Below, one piece after another: positions 50,101 to 63,112 of a stretch of 64,000 nucleotides of DNA; position 1 is the first letter of the stretch, and each line of letters starts with the position of its first letter. The notes under the pieces are model-generated. The model ran no database searches and was not told the origin of the DNA. It worked only from the letters and a program-made list of their open reading frames with translations. The stretch is from Heliocidaris tuberculata (taxonomy: Eukaryota > Echinodermata > Echinoidea > Camarodonta > Echinometridae), in NCBI GenBank assembly GCA_025618425.1, contig CM046845.1, positions 31,617,899 through 31,681,898 on the forward strand. Direction: 5' to 3'. The translations under genes were made by a program, and so were the position numbers.

Positions 50101-50404
50101 CAAGAGCTCCAAGGGATCGTCTGAGATGTCACCCACCCCGTCGCAGCAGTCGCAATCACCAGTCAATGGGTCAATGACATCAGATTCGTCGCTGGAGAGG
50201 CAGCAGCCTCCTAGGAAGACGCATAAAGACTCACAGGGATTGAAAGGTAGCAATTCTAAAAGCAGCAAGGCAAAGGAATCCTTAACATCGACAGATGGAG
50301 GAAAGGGCAGTACGGGCAAGAAGAAGTCCAAGAAACCAGACAAGACGAGCACTGAAGAGAGGAAACGAAAAGTGGTGCAGAACTCTCCAGCTGGGTTGTA
50401 TTGA
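9341..50404 (+). CDS. RHPN2: Rhophilin, Rho-GTPase-binding scaffold (HR1-BRO1-PDZ), 14 exons
   Basis: Fourteen exons join in phase to exactly 705 codons including the stop (704 residues; about the size of vertebrate rhophilins). Order: HR1/REM coiled coil, about residues 20-95 (exons 2-3), the Rho-binding region in this family; BRO1, about 105-455 (exons 3-11), a TPR-like banana-shaped domain shared with ALIX; PDZ, about 511-588 (exons 13-14), with carboxylate-binding loop GYGFTV; then a Ser/Lys-rich tail of about 115 residues. Diagnostic matches to vertebrate rhophilin include [26 protein letters not shown]-like [21 protein letters not shown] and IPYSW. Known role: a cytoplasmic scaffold linking Rho to actin organisation. 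Start chosen because an in-frame TGA precedes the ATG, which has A at -3 and G at +4. RHPN1 versus RHPN2 cannot be settled; an invertebrate co-orthologue is likely. Confidence 0.95.
11700..14055. repeat. Repeat region with dispersed CCTTCCGTTACC motif, interrupted by a MITE
   Basis: The 14-mer GTCCTTCCGTTACC or a close variant occurs near 12575, 12752, 13629, 13643, 13851 and 14019. It is inverted near 12773 and 12796. The left flank (AGCAATTCCATG at about 11707) and the inverted right flank (TAATTCCATGG at about 14031-14043) share AATTCCATG, hinting at terminal inverted repeats of one old element. Boundaries are approximate. Confidence 0.45.
11956..12453. mobile_element. TTAA-flanked foldback MITE (AGGGAAAGTTCACC ends)
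   Basis: TTAA lies on both sides (11952-11955 and 12454-12457). The ends AGGGAAAGTTCACCC and its complement begin inverted arms of about 165 bp, with clear but imperfect identity (shared gaaaaatattggcgaa, gtgacgtcacatgcgagcag). TTAA target sites are typical of piggyBac-like elements; the superfamily is inferred. Confidence 0.88.
15888..16003 (+). CDS. RHPN2: rhophilin exon 2 (HR1 start)
   Basis: Acceptor TTAG before 15888; donor GTAAGT at 16004. Reads [20 protein letters not shown] then [18 protein letters not shown], the first helix of the HR1 Rho-binding coiled coil. Ends two bases into a Lys codon. Confidence 0.93.
16062..16438 (+). mobile_element. TTAA MITE, family A copy 1
   Basis: Flanked by TTAA (16058-16061 and 16439-16442). 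The ends read AGATAAAGTTGAGTTCTGG and, inverted, AGGGAAGGTTGAGTTCTGG. The same element occurs inverted at 50911-51281 and in direct orientation at 56774-57146, with high similarity along its whole length. Confidence 0.88.
17505..17546. repeat. Short perfect hairpin
   Basis: The arms CCAAGGAGGTACTA (17505-17518) and its reverse complement (17533-17546) are separated by 14 bases. Pairing extends inwards as TAGG/CCTA with a bulge. Confidence 0.8.
17580..17615. repeat. 11-bp tandem repeat, three units
   Basis: ATGATTTATTC is repeated three times in succession. Confidence 0.85.
17849..18633. repeat. 84-bp near-perfect inverted repeat pair
   Basis: 17849-17932 and the reverse complement of 18550-18633 differ at one base over 84. 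Both contain ACCAAGCGCAGACCACCGCG. The spacer is 617 bp and not obviously repetitive. Boundaries are sharp; no target-site duplication was seen at the outer edges. It could be a transposon with 84-bp termini or a copied segment. Confidence 0.75.
19559..19764. mobile_element. TA-flanked MITE (CTGTAAAAC ends)
   Basis: The termini CTGTAAAAC and GTTTTACAG are flanked by TA on both sides (19557-19558 and 19765-19766), as in Tc1/mariner-type insertions. The interior contains several TTCGCGAA-like motifs. Confidence 0.7.
25113..25400 (+). pseudogene. LINE reverse-transcriptase C-terminal remnant
   Basis: The frame reads [20 protein letters not shown], then SYRLRSS, and after an in-frame TAG (25329-25331) continues in the same frame [19 protein letters not shown] to a stop at 25398-25400. 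This matches the pattern of the region after the polymerase domain in many animal LINEs (HG.AP.YL..LL, LRSS, ...FK..LKTHLF). No catalytic block is present and a stop interrupts it, so it is a fossil. Confidence 0.8.
25578..25782 (+). CDS. RHPN2: rhophilin exon 3 (HR1 end, BRO1 start)
   Basis: The leading G completes the split Lys codon. Reads [20 protein letters not shown], a long coiled segment, then [20 protein letters not shown]. Donor GTAAGT at 25783. One of the most conserved rhophilin exons. Confidence 0.96.
26926..26945 (+). promoter_or_regulatory. Tandem TATA-box-like motifs inside the foldback element
   Basis: TATAAAAAG occurs at 26926-26934 and again at 26937-26945, some 56-75 bases upstream of an ATG with a good context (CCGCCATGC). 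Promoter activity is inference. Confidence 0.4.
27001..27099 (+). CDS. Short basic ORF within the foldback element
   Basis: Thirty-two codons plus TGA. The peptide begins [20 protein letters not shown] and ends with a short hydrophobic stretch. The Lys- and Gly-Arg-rich start resembles a nuclear or DNA-binding tail, but no family can be named. The TATA-like motifs upstream make it the only ORF in the element with gene-like context. It may be the residual first exon of the parent element's protein, or captured host sequence. Expression is unproven. Confidence 0.3.
   Translation: MPKNTSKNAAKKSPGRGRGRGRVFMSSDGFLL
27896..27973 (+). CDS. RHPN2: rhophilin exon 4 (BRO1)
   Basis: 78 nt, phase 0 at both ends. 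Reads [20 protein letters not shown] then FGELRQ; matches the (D/F)ILEHY block of vertebrate rhophilins. Confidence 0.95.
27974..28570 (+). other. rhophilin intron 4
   Basis: 597 bp, AT-rich; nothing recognised beyond splice sites. Confidence 0.6.
28571..28695 (+). CDS. RHPN2: rhophilin exon 5 (BRO1)
   Basis: Reads [20 protein letters not shown], then [17 protein letters not shown] with the Trp codon split at the donor GTAAGT (28696). RFFPP is a strong rhophilin signature. Confidence 0.96.
28740..29200. repeat. Pyrimidine-rich tract with (TC)n microsatellite
   Basis: Strongly C/T-biased on the plus strand. The purest part is a (TC)n run at about 29167-29196. It produces long but low-complexity open frames on the plus strand. 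Confidence 0.85.
36400..36850. repeat. Degenerate tandem repeat, about 170-bp unit, three copies
   Basis: Blocks resembling TTTCTTGATSTMTGTTAC, then GTCTTTTATAT..ATGATGAAAGAT, then TTGAT.TGGTA.AT.TCAGTGATCTC recur with starts near 36401, 36578 and 36738. Copies have diverged substantially. Confidence 0.55.
37354..37938. mobile_element. TTAA-flanked foldback MITE (AGGGAAATCCAACCTT ends)
   Basis: TTAA lies on both sides (37350-37353 and 37939-37942). The termini AGGGAAATCCAACCTT and AAGGTTGGATTGCCCT are inverted. Arms continue for more than 150 bp with shared blocks (gttatgaatttttgaa, gtggacaactcccc versus their diverged complements). Similar end chemistry to the element at 11956-12453, but a different family. 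Confidence 0.88.
40292..40400 (+). CDS. RHPN2: rhophilin exon 6 (BRO1)
   Basis: The leading G completes Trp; reads [20 protein letters not shown] then [16 protein letters not shown]. Acceptor TTTTCTACAG; donor GTTAGT at 40401. Corresponds to the (W)YDSLTGVP...LFNTGALYTQ block. Confidence 0.96.
40401..44972 (+). other. rhophilin intron 6
   Basis: 4.6 kb. Contains a pyrimidine-rich tract (about 42170-42420), a possible half of a TTAAAGGGAA-type MITE at about 44620 with no clear partner end, and a duplicated partial exon just before exon 7. No other coding sequence recognised. Confidence 0.65.
44802..44912 (+). pseudogene. Partial tandem duplicate of rhophilin exon 7 and its acceptor
   Basis: 44854-44912 reads [20 protein letters not shown] in the exon-7 frame and aligns with the true exon start at 44973 ([20 protein letters not shown]). 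It is preceded by a matching pyrimidine-rich intron end and AG (TTACATCATAG versus GTGCATTACAG). The unit starting GTGAAT at 44802 restarts at 44913, so this is a tandem duplication of roughly 110 bp. Read through, it hits TGA at once. Spliced at GTGAAT it would be 59 nt and shift the frame. It is most likely a decaying duplicate. Confidence 0.85.
44973..45122 (+). CDS. RHPN2: rhophilin exon 7 (BRO1)
   Basis: 150 nt, phase 0 at both ends. Reads [20 protein letters not shown], then [20 protein letters not shown] and [10 protein letters not shown]. Aligns with the AI.AFQRAAG..NYL...F.H.PS.DMS block of rhophilins. Confidence 0.95.
45123..45817 (+). other. rhophilin intron 7
   Basis: 695 bp, AT-rich. 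No exon or element I can support. Confidence 0.55.
45818..45913 (+). CDS. RHPN2: rhophilin exon 8 (BRO1)
   Basis: 96 nt, phase 0. Reads [20 protein letters not shown] then [12 protein letters not shown], matching AQAQE..FEK and (V)KVAQEAA of vertebrate rhophilins. Confidence 0.94.
45914..46958 (+). other. rhophilin intron 8
   Basis: About 1 kb; about 380 bp of it is the foldback element at 46391-46772. Confidence 0.65.
46391..46772. mobile_element. Foldback element with long purine-rich arms
   Basis: Left arm from GTTGATGTGGTTTACGGTTC (46391) onward is the inverse of the right arm ending at 46772. Each arm is about 130-160 bp. They share TCCTGAAAAGGACTGTTGGG, GTAGAGCAAGGAGAGAAAAG and GTACAGAGATTCTTTCTTGA. 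The left arm has an extra GA-rich duplication (AAGATATAAAAGAGCAAGA). The loop repeats GTCCTGAAAAGGACT once more. Confidence 0.85.
46959..47124 (+). CDS. RHPN2: rhophilin exon 9 (BRO1)
   Basis: Reads [20 protein letters not shown], then [20 protein letters not shown] and [15 protein letters not shown], ending one base into a Glu codon. Matches the ENIPYSW..L..VKA.HY..LAHY block. Confidence 0.96.
47125..47460 (+). other. rhophilin intron 9
   Basis: 336 bp with a short (GA)n tract near 47310-47330; otherwise unremarkable. Confidence 0.55.
47461..47571 (+). CDS. RHPN2: rhophilin exon 10 (BRO1)
   Basis: Acceptor CATCTTGCAG. Reads (E)[20 protein letters not shown] then [16 protein letters not shown]; donor GTGAGT at 47572. 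Less conserved than its neighbours but in phase on both sides. Confidence 0.92.
47572..48072 (+). other. rhophilin intron 10
   Basis: 501 bp; nothing recognised beyond splice sites. Confidence 0.55.
48073..48267 (+). CDS. RHPN2: rhophilin exon 11 (BRO1 end)
   Basis: Reads (G)[20 protein letters not shown], then [20 protein letters not shown] and [13 protein letters not shown]. Matches GKSHLRRA..HHEES.R...L.KKLR.IE.L in vertebrate rhophilin and the acidic ED(D)...DAP segment after BRO1. Confidence 0.96.
48268..48766 (+). other. rhophilin intron 11
   Basis: 499 bp, AT-rich with a poly-T run near 48560. No exon seen. Confidence 0.55.
48767..48843 (+). CDS. RHPN2: rhophilin exon 12 (linker)
   Basis: Completes the split Ser codon, then [20 protein letters not shown] and IFHNL; corresponds to the KTEQE...F.KL.V.DFF.KL linker between BRO1 and PDZ. 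Confidence 0.94.
48844..49414 (+). other. rhophilin intron 12
   Basis: 571 bp. Two near-identical stretches (CTCTCTGYTGAATAATATAC at about 49238 and 49277) form a short local duplication. No exon seen. Confidence 0.55.
49415..49561 (+). CDS. RHPN2: rhophilin exon 13 (PDZ first half)
   Basis: Reads [20 protein letters not shown], then [20 protein letters not shown] and [15 protein letters not shown] is the PDZ carboxylate-binding loop. Confidence 0.96.
49562..49921 (+). other. rhophilin intron 13
   Basis: 360 bp, AT-rich. Nothing recognised beyond splice sites. Confidence 0.55.
49922..50404 (+). CDS. RHPN2: rhophilin exon 14 (PDZ second half, C-tail, stop)
   Basis: Reads [20 protein letters not shown], then [20 protein letters not shown], followed by a low-complexity Ser/Lys/Gln tail that ends SPAGLY with TGA at 50402-50404. 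The true exon starts at the acceptor (AG at 49920-49921); the open frame further upstream is intron. Confidence 0.95.
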   Translation, partial: ASGVKEGDFIIGVNDNDVKWAKHEEVVKSILASPHRIKLELVSPLDKDFLHPQDIRRKETKSSKGSSEMSPTPSQQSQSPVNGSMTSDSSLERQQPPRKTHKDSQGLKGSNSKSSKAKESLTSTDGGKGSTGKKKSKKPDKTSTEERKRKVVQNSPAGLY

Positions 50405-50910
50405 AGCTAGATAGTATTACGAAGTGGACCCTTGATGGAAATATTGACAAAATATTCCCTCATATGAAGAGGATTGAAAGAAGCAAAATGGATTCTTGAA
50501 GAAGCTGAAGGGCTGTGTGGTAATGACCAGAAAATGAGAGTCTCATATCTTTGAGGATGCCCTTCATAAACCTTCGAATGCTGAGAAAGGATGAAGCTAA
50601 CAAGTGATGTGTGTTTGTATCTTTATATGTACATGTAGCTATTATAGAAGATGATAGATGTGATTTTATACTTGCAAAGAAAAGGAAAAATTTCTGGATA
50701 TGACCATTGACTATTGGTTATTTCTGGTATGACAACCATTGGCCAGTGGTCATATATAGAGAAAATTTTCATTTTTTAAATTTAATAAATGGATAAAAGA
50801 CATAGTCGTACAGGACACATTGCATGGAGTTGCCTTTGAATATCATCTGAAGTTTGCAGGAAACAAGTTTTTTGAAAACAGGAAAATAAAAGGAAAAACA
50901 TGATATTTAA
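50405..50910 (+). other. rhophilin 3' UTR and flank
   Basis: Follows the stop codon. A candidate polyadenylation signal AATAAA lies at 50784-50789. No coding potential. Confidence 0.6.
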
Positions 50911-51281
50911 TGAAGCCTTCAGAGTTCTTGGAAAGGTAAAATATAATTTTTGAGCTCTCATTCTTTTTTAGTTTGGAAGATTATCATAGTAGAAATGTCC
51001 CCTGAAAAGGATTGCTCTTCAAATGCCCTCACATTCAAAATTTGACAAGAAACAGCTGAAATGTTCGGGCCGAACATTTGCGTGTAGTCCCATATACACA
51101 TTTCTGTGTGCAGTGCATGTGACACTCGGCAGGACTGAGTCAATTTCTTATCATTTTGGTGATTCCAAAACCATACAGCATACACCAATTATTATGTGCT
51201 ATATAAAAATCAACCTTCCCCAATGGCTTTGAGACAAGTTTCTTTCACAATTCAATCTCATGACCAGAACTCAACTTTATC
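50911..51281 (-). mobile_element. TTAA MITE, family A copy 2 (inverted)
   Basis: The same element as 16062-16438 and 56774-57146, in the opposite orientation. TTAA precedes it (50907-50910); the other flank is mutated (TTGA). A perfect central palindrome, TGTTCGGGCCGAACA or close to it, lies near 51062. Confidence 0.85.
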
Positions 51282-51597
51282 TTGAAGGCCCGTTCACATA
51301 TGCAGTAGTAAACTATTATTAAAATGAATGGCAAGTGGGGATGCATGATGCAACAAAGGTATATATGTCTACTCACTTACCTGTGTGTTATGAGATACAG
51401 AAATGTGAAGCTCAGTACGCTTAAAACCTCCACAGTTATTTTGGAGCAGTTTACCACTTCATATTTGAACGAACCTTTATAGGAAATAAACAGTAATTGG
51501 GAATTGGAGGTTTGATTAGCACAGCTGTAACAGAATTCAATAAGGATTCAGTCAAGGTAAGGGATAACAATGGAATGAATTAGGAAGCCATTTAATA

Positions 51598-51774
51598 CAG
51601 TGGAAACTCAGTATAAAGAGATCTGATATAACAATGTTCCTGATATAACAAGGTAATATTCTGGTCCTAGTTCTTTACATTCTATTGTTGTTTAAACCTG
51701 ATATAACAGGATTCCTGCTATAACAAGGTAATTTTGACGGTCCCAAAGGACCTCGTTATTCTGAGTTTCCACTG
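51598..51774. mobile_element. TA-flanked pogo/Tigger-like MITE
   Basis: The termini CAGTGGAAACTCAG and its inverse are flanked by TA (51596-51597 and 51775-51776). Ends of the CAGTGGAA...TATAAC type are known from pogo/Tigger elements. Interior has repeated TGATATAACA blocks. Confidence 0.75.
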
Positions 51775-53571
51775 TAGTATGCAAATGATGTAATGTGAGA
51801 CTACTTAAATGGTTTGTTACCCGAGCTGTTATCAAATCTTTTTGTTTTGCTGTGGCAGATTTGTATTTTCACACTTTTTCTTCTGCAAACAAAATGTTTG
51901 TAACATTCTGGACTGTCATTTTGTTGTTGATTCTTGCAGTGCTAATTATTTACCAAATACCGTTTTGCCTGTGAATCGAGTTTTCATTTTTTTTCTACAA
52001 ACGATCAAGAATATCATGTGGCCTTTTGTTTCCCTACTCTGGGTTCTCAACATTGTTTTGATTGCAAACATGTTGTAATGTTATGAAACATGCTGCCCCT
52101 TTTTTGTATTCATATGAACTCATTCAAAGAGTTGCTTACTTAATTTCATTCATCAGCTAAACTGCCTCATGTAGCATATCAAAGGTATTCACTCAGAAGA
52201 ATTTTATATGTCATTTTGATTAAAAAAACGCAAAAAACATAAAGCTTTAATTTCCTTGTTTTTATCAATGGTTCTTTTCTCTATGAAGAATTATTACATT
52301 TTACCGAATGAGAAATCAACAAAAAAAAAAGTAAATTTTTTTTGCAAATGATATTTGGAAATAATGTAAAAAATAATTTTCCAGACTTTCTGTGTTTTCG
52401 ATCTTTTAAACTCAGTTAACAAATTTATCTGTGGGGGTTTACAAGCTTGTAATTACAAGCTTTCATTCTGTAATGAATTCCACACAAGAACATATTGTAA
52501 TGAGAAGTCAAAATTTTGGACTTAACAGTTATAACTGACAATTTACTTAATTAATATTGAATAACTATTTCATCTAAACAAGCCTGTAAGTTCTGTGTAC
52601 TAACAAAACCATTTTCTTGTGTTTAATAACATTATGACTGAAATCATTACTATAAAGGGTTCTGAATATCATTGTGATGTTTTTTTGTTTTTTTTTGGAG
52701 AGGCATTGTTTCAACGAATGAAAAGGTATGTTTATTTATTATAAAGAGTAGTGTCCTTTGTGTACATAATATTATTTAGTTGCTGGAAAGTCATGCTGGT
52801 TCATGCCATTTTAGTTCCATTTTAATTCTACTATTTTGGAATTTCTGCTGAATATTTTTTTTTGTTCCCTGCCTTTTTTTCTCCCCCCCCCCCCTCTCTA
52901 TTTCTCTCACACTCCCTCTTCCTCTCTCTCTTTCTTTCTCAATTTTTGTATGTTTATTTTCACAATACCATGATTTTGTTTATCCATTTTTAACATCGTA
53001 ATTTTTATTTTGTACTTCTCTTGCAAATATGACATATCGCTATAAAAACAGAAATTCTATTTGCTTTTTGTTGTTTTTTTCTCAAACTAAATTAACAACT
53101 CTTGAAGTTTGTGCATAGACTATTGCAATTCTCTGAATTAATTGAAGGAAACTGGCTTTCCCTTGTAAAATAAATATTGAATTGTACTACTAGGTAGTGT
53201 TAGACATGGACGTAACTCTCAGTTTAGATTTACAATTGTATCGAGTTGATAGAATGTATCAAATACCAATGAAGAAATGAGCAGTTCTGATAAGTTCATC
53301 AGAATTTCATGAATTACGAATTGATAATGGTGCTGAGCATGTTGTATTGAAACTTTTTCATAAGCAATTTTAGTGATTGTAAATATGAATATTCCTTATA
53401 TGTACAGGTATATGGAGTGACGCTCAAATTAGATTGTAAATACTTAAATATCAGAGATAACTATAAAAAAGTATTAACAGCAAAATTAGTATTAGTAGAA
53501 CTTCTTTGTCAAAATATAGCAGACTTTGGCAGGTGGAGACAACACCTTTCTGTTTAAGTTAAACCTACAGG

Positions 53572-53610
53572 ATAAAACTGTAGTTTACTTAAAGTAAACT
53601 ACAGTTTTAT
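53572..53610. repeat. 39-bp perfect palindrome
   Basis: Arms of 19 bp (ATAAAACTGTAGTTTACTT and its reverse complement) around one central base. Confidence 0.9.
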
Positions 53611-53611
53611 A

Positions 53612-53781
53612 CCGTTAACCTTGCATAACTTGAAGTTGCATATGTTGAACTTTCCCTCAGTCGAATCAATTTTATTTACCAAGATGTTGCAAAATATGTG
53701 TTACATTTCCTAAATCGAATTTTGCATAAGTCGAACTATTTTTTGTGATCCAAACAGATTTGACTTATGCAAAGTTAACTG
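53612..53781. mobile_element. TA-flanked MITE (CAGTTAAC-type ends)
   Basis: The left end CCGTTAACCTTGCATAACTT and the inverse of the right end (CAGTTAACTTTGCATAAGTC) match. TA lies on both sides (53610-53611 and 53782-53783). Internal copies of GCATAAGTCGAA-like blocks. Confidence 0.65.
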
Positions 53782-55472
53782 TAGTTCACATGGGCATCAT
53801 AATACTTCTCAATTTAACTAATATTTTAATATTTTAACAGCTTTTTGACATTTAACTTGCGAATATATGGATTATTTGACCGAGACTTACAAAGACGAAA
53901 TAGTAGCAATAAATTTATGTTCTGTGAAATACAGATAAACAGACAGGGAACAGCAGTTCATATTTTATTCATTTATAAACTCTTTGCTTTAATTTAGTAA
54001 CATTTTAATTTACAACTTACCTGAGAGATCCATGTAGTACCTTGTATTATTAATTTTTGATTATACATGTATTAAAAGTGGATGATATTAATTTTTGATG
54101 ATTACTACTTCAAAAAAAGAAAGCTGGACAACACAATGTGTGTATAAAATAATTTGAATTTATATATAGGCCTATATTGACTATTTTTACTTAATGTAGT
54201 AAATATAAGAGACTATTCAAAGGTCTTGTATGTAATACCAATAGATTGTAAACAATTTATGAAAGGAGGATTTATTCAGTATTATGGAATATCTTCAAGA
54301 CGAGTGTTGCCAGTTTGGATAGTTCATCATCGAGCGTGTCGATATTTGGAGAGAGGAAAAAGGGTCACAAAATCTAGAAAAAATATGGCCAGATTAATAG
54401 TCACAAAAAGATACACATACTTAAAATATAATATTTATAGGTTTCATGTATCGGTTAATGCAGGAATTTAAGTCAGAGTGGTTGTATGTAAGTATTTTTT
54501 TGTCAGATTATGTGTTCTTCAATACATTCATCAACAAGAGATTTGTGAGCCTCGTTCAGTTTAAATTTTCAAACAATTTGATTTTAATAGATGCTTTAAA
54601 GTTTCTATAATAGATAAGATATATATTCCTAATGCCCATAGGTCATCCCAATAATCTTAATTATGATAGGAAAAGCTTTGATTTACACCCAGCACATTTA
54701 AATTAACAATTGCCTTGGCATATCTATTTGATGCTGAGAATAGTCTTTGAACTTTCGCTTGTGTATAGAGTGAATTAGGGGTACTTCAGTGCACCACTGA
54801 AGTATACTGAACCAAAGGCTTTCTAAGAAGAAAACGATTCCTGGAAACACCTGAATTTGATAAATGACATATTCATAGGTGATAATACTAAGAATATCTT
54901 TGTCTCAGAACCATTTATGGTATTTTATGTTTCATTAAATACTTGTAATTCATACTTACATAATTGTAATTCAGCTGTTACAAGTACAGCTATGACAGGT
55001 TTAATCCACATCAAATTTCTGTGTTACATTTTGTGAAAAGAAAATGGCGCATTGCATTTAATGCATTGTCTTGAATAATTGTAAATGTTTGTAGTATTCG
55101 TATGTAGTATATCAATGCCAGCTTTTCTAATTGATTCCATGCACTTGTAAATATTCTTGTATGAAACACATGTTACATTATTTTTATATTTACATTCGTT
55201 TGTTCAATAGCTTCATTGAAAGAAAAAAATTAAAATGTGGAGCAGAGCAGCATTAAAAGTGATAAAAACAATACTGATTGGATGAACCACACTTGTTTTC
55301 TGTAAAGAAATTGAAAAAGTATGTTGTGAGTGCAACTTTATGTCAGGAAAAATTAAAATGAGGTTAAAATGCATTCTTGTATGCATGCTCAGTAATACAT
55401 ATGTAGCCCTGAAAAAAACAACTAAAACAACGACAAATGAACTGAATTATAATATAATGCATCCACATTACT

Positions 55473-55634
55473 CTGGGTGCCGTTGCATAAAACTTGCTAT
55501 CATAGTAACTTTGCTATTATAGTAACTTTTCATGGAATACTGGATTTTGATTGGCTCTTGGGCAACGTTACTATGGTAGTTACCATTGATGGCAAAGTTA
55601 CTATAATAGTAAGTCTTTGTGCAATGGCACCCAG
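55473..55634. mobile_element. Small foldback MITE (CTGGGTGCC ends)
   Basis: CTGGGTGCCGTTGCATAAA at the left and the inverse CTGGGTGCCATTGCACAAA at the right. Inside each end are blocks with TAGTAACTTTGC in both orientations. Target duplication unclear. Confidence 0.72.
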
Positions 55635-56613
55635 ATGTGTTAGTTCCCTTATGGTTATCAGTGTGCAGTGCTATTCAGCATCTGTGATATCACGGTTCCA
55701 AAGCCTCATCAAACATGTTCAGGTGACAGGGGCTCCATGATAATTTCCTCATGCAAACCTAATCCCTAACAACTGATCCATCATTCATCCTAATAATGCT
55801 AACCAAAACCCAATCAAGAAATACAGTCTAGACTACACTAGACTAGAGCATATGGTGCCTGAGCAGATGTTACATCACATTCTTCATATAGAACAGTTCA
55901 AAGTACACATATACACAAACAAGTAATCATTTCCAAAAAAAAAGTCTCATTTGCTTGATTCAAGCACTTTATTACATATAACTACTAAAACTTCAATAAC
56001 TTTGGTCCTTTTTTGACAGAATTCTATTATACAGTCTTCATTGCTATGGTGACTACATGTATGAAGAGCTCATCTGTTGATTAAAGACTTATGTTTAGAC
56101 TCGTTAACCCTGTATCTCCATTTTATTTTAATTTTACAGAGATAAAAAAAAACTTATTCAAAACTAATCCCTGAGGTTTGAAAGTCCTTAGCATTAATCT
56201 TATCATTTCATATCACATTGCACTAATTAGATAAGATTTACACAAACTTGTAGCAATTATATGTTATAGCCTCTAATGATTAGTTTTTGATTGGAGTCAT
56301 TTTATCTTGTAAACTCATATCTGTTCATCCTTGTACAACTCCTTCACAAAAAAGTAAAACTCATTCTAATTTTCCAAGGAATAAAATGAAATGAGTTTAA
56401 CCTGAACCTGTCAATGATTTTGAAACCTTGAAAATAAATCAAGAAATTGGGAATCCATCGATCATTTAAAATGAAAGGAATAAAACAATTCTTTTAATGA
56501 TTATATTATCCTTCATCCTTCATGATTAACAAGATGAAAGTCCTTTGGCAGTATTCAGGCTGGTCATGTGACAGTCATGTGATAGTCATATGACCATCAT
56601 GCAACAGTTGTCA

Positions 56614-62171
<5,558 letters not shown>

Positions 62172-62951
62172 GGTCCTAAAGCTATTCACCCCACAAATAC
62201 GCGCAATGCCACGCAGTCATTACGCCAAACTTTTGTTGTGACTGAGCAAAGGAGAATATCATCATGATCATTTACGTTTGCCAAAAAGAATGAGTAATTC
62301 CCTTTATTTGGGGATATTTATATTACTTTTTTGGAAATCTGGGCATGCTGGGTGAAATTTACATCAGTCAGCTTCAAAATCAAGATTTGCATTCATTTAT
62401 TCATTGCATGTGCCCAGCTTTAGGACCCTTTCATTTTGTTGAACAAAGTTTGACACGTCATCGACATCGTTACTGACAAGTGACATTTGTCTGTTGCAAA
62501 TTTCTCAGCGATGTATTACACTGCATAAATAATATAGACCCTAGAACCAAAATATTTCAAGAAATTCACATAAACCTTTCAATAAAATAACTGCAAAGGG
62601 GCTGGAAACAAAGGCCCGTATTCTCAAAAGGCGTCTAACTTAAGCCCCCGCCTAAGTGTGTAGATTTAGGCCACCAAATTATGGAGAGCCGAATGTCATG
62701 CTCTTTTAATCCTACAAAATCACCATAGTTCTGGGACTAAATACAGATACAAAAACCGACACGATAGAATTGATTTCTGATGCTCATTTCATGTCAGAAA
62801 ATAATTTTGTTTCTTTATTTTGTTACACAAATATAGTAATTTATACGGGACTTAGGGGTTGACGAATAGCCTTCCATAAATCTGTGGCCTAAGTTAAGCA
62901 AGGCTTAACTTACCTTTCGAGAATACAGGCCAAAGTGTGTAGCTTAGGTCT
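62172..62951. mobile_element. Repeat family B, copy 1 (interrupted by a MITE)
   Basis: Begins GGTCCTAAAGCTATTCACCC and ends GTGTGTAGCTTAGGTC, inverted with respect to each other. Aligns along its length with 63113-63542 (shared AAATACGCGCAATG, GCCAAAAAGAATGAG, AATCAAGATTTGCATTCATT). It differs mainly by a 319-bp insertion at 62613-62931. Confidence 0.8.
62613..62931. mobile_element. Nested MITE (GGCCCGTATTCTC ends)
   Basis: Ends GGCCCGTATTCTCAAAAGGC and, inverted, GGCCTGTATTCTCGAAAGG. AAA lies on both sides. The uninterrupted copy of the host repeat (63517-63528) reads straight through at this point, confirming the insertion and its edges. Confidence 0.88.
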
Positions 62952-62987
62952 CCCCCCCCCTCCCCCCCCCCCCCCCCCCCCCCCCCT
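62952..62987. repeat. Poly-C tract
   Basis: A long, nearly pure run of C (one T interruption), immediately after repeat family B copy 1. Confidence 0.9.
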
Positions 62988-63112
62988 CATAAAATGTAAT
63001 TGGTATGGTGGTGGATCCAGTGTCCAAACACTTTTCAGAAAATCAACGATAGCAAATAAAATATCAAACGAACATCTGTCAAACTTATGGTCAGAGGTCC
63101 TAAAGCTACGCA

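Larger units (their letters stand above)
51282..56613. other. Intergenic region between tail-to-tail genes
   Basis: About 5.3 kb, AT-rich, between rhophilin (plus) and DECR1 (minus). Contains the MITEs at 51598-51774, 53612-53781 and 55473-55634 and a 39-bp palindrome at 53572-53610. The DECR1 3' UTR lies at its right end; candidate signals in minus orientation (TTTATT on plus) are at 56122-56127 and 55968-55973. No additional gene recognised. Confidence 0.6.

Noticed and set aside
62900..62945. Minus-strand AAAG-GTAAGT as DECR1 exon 1 donor
   Set aside because: It belongs to the inverted end of the MITE at 62613-62931, and no ATG-led transit peptide precedes it.
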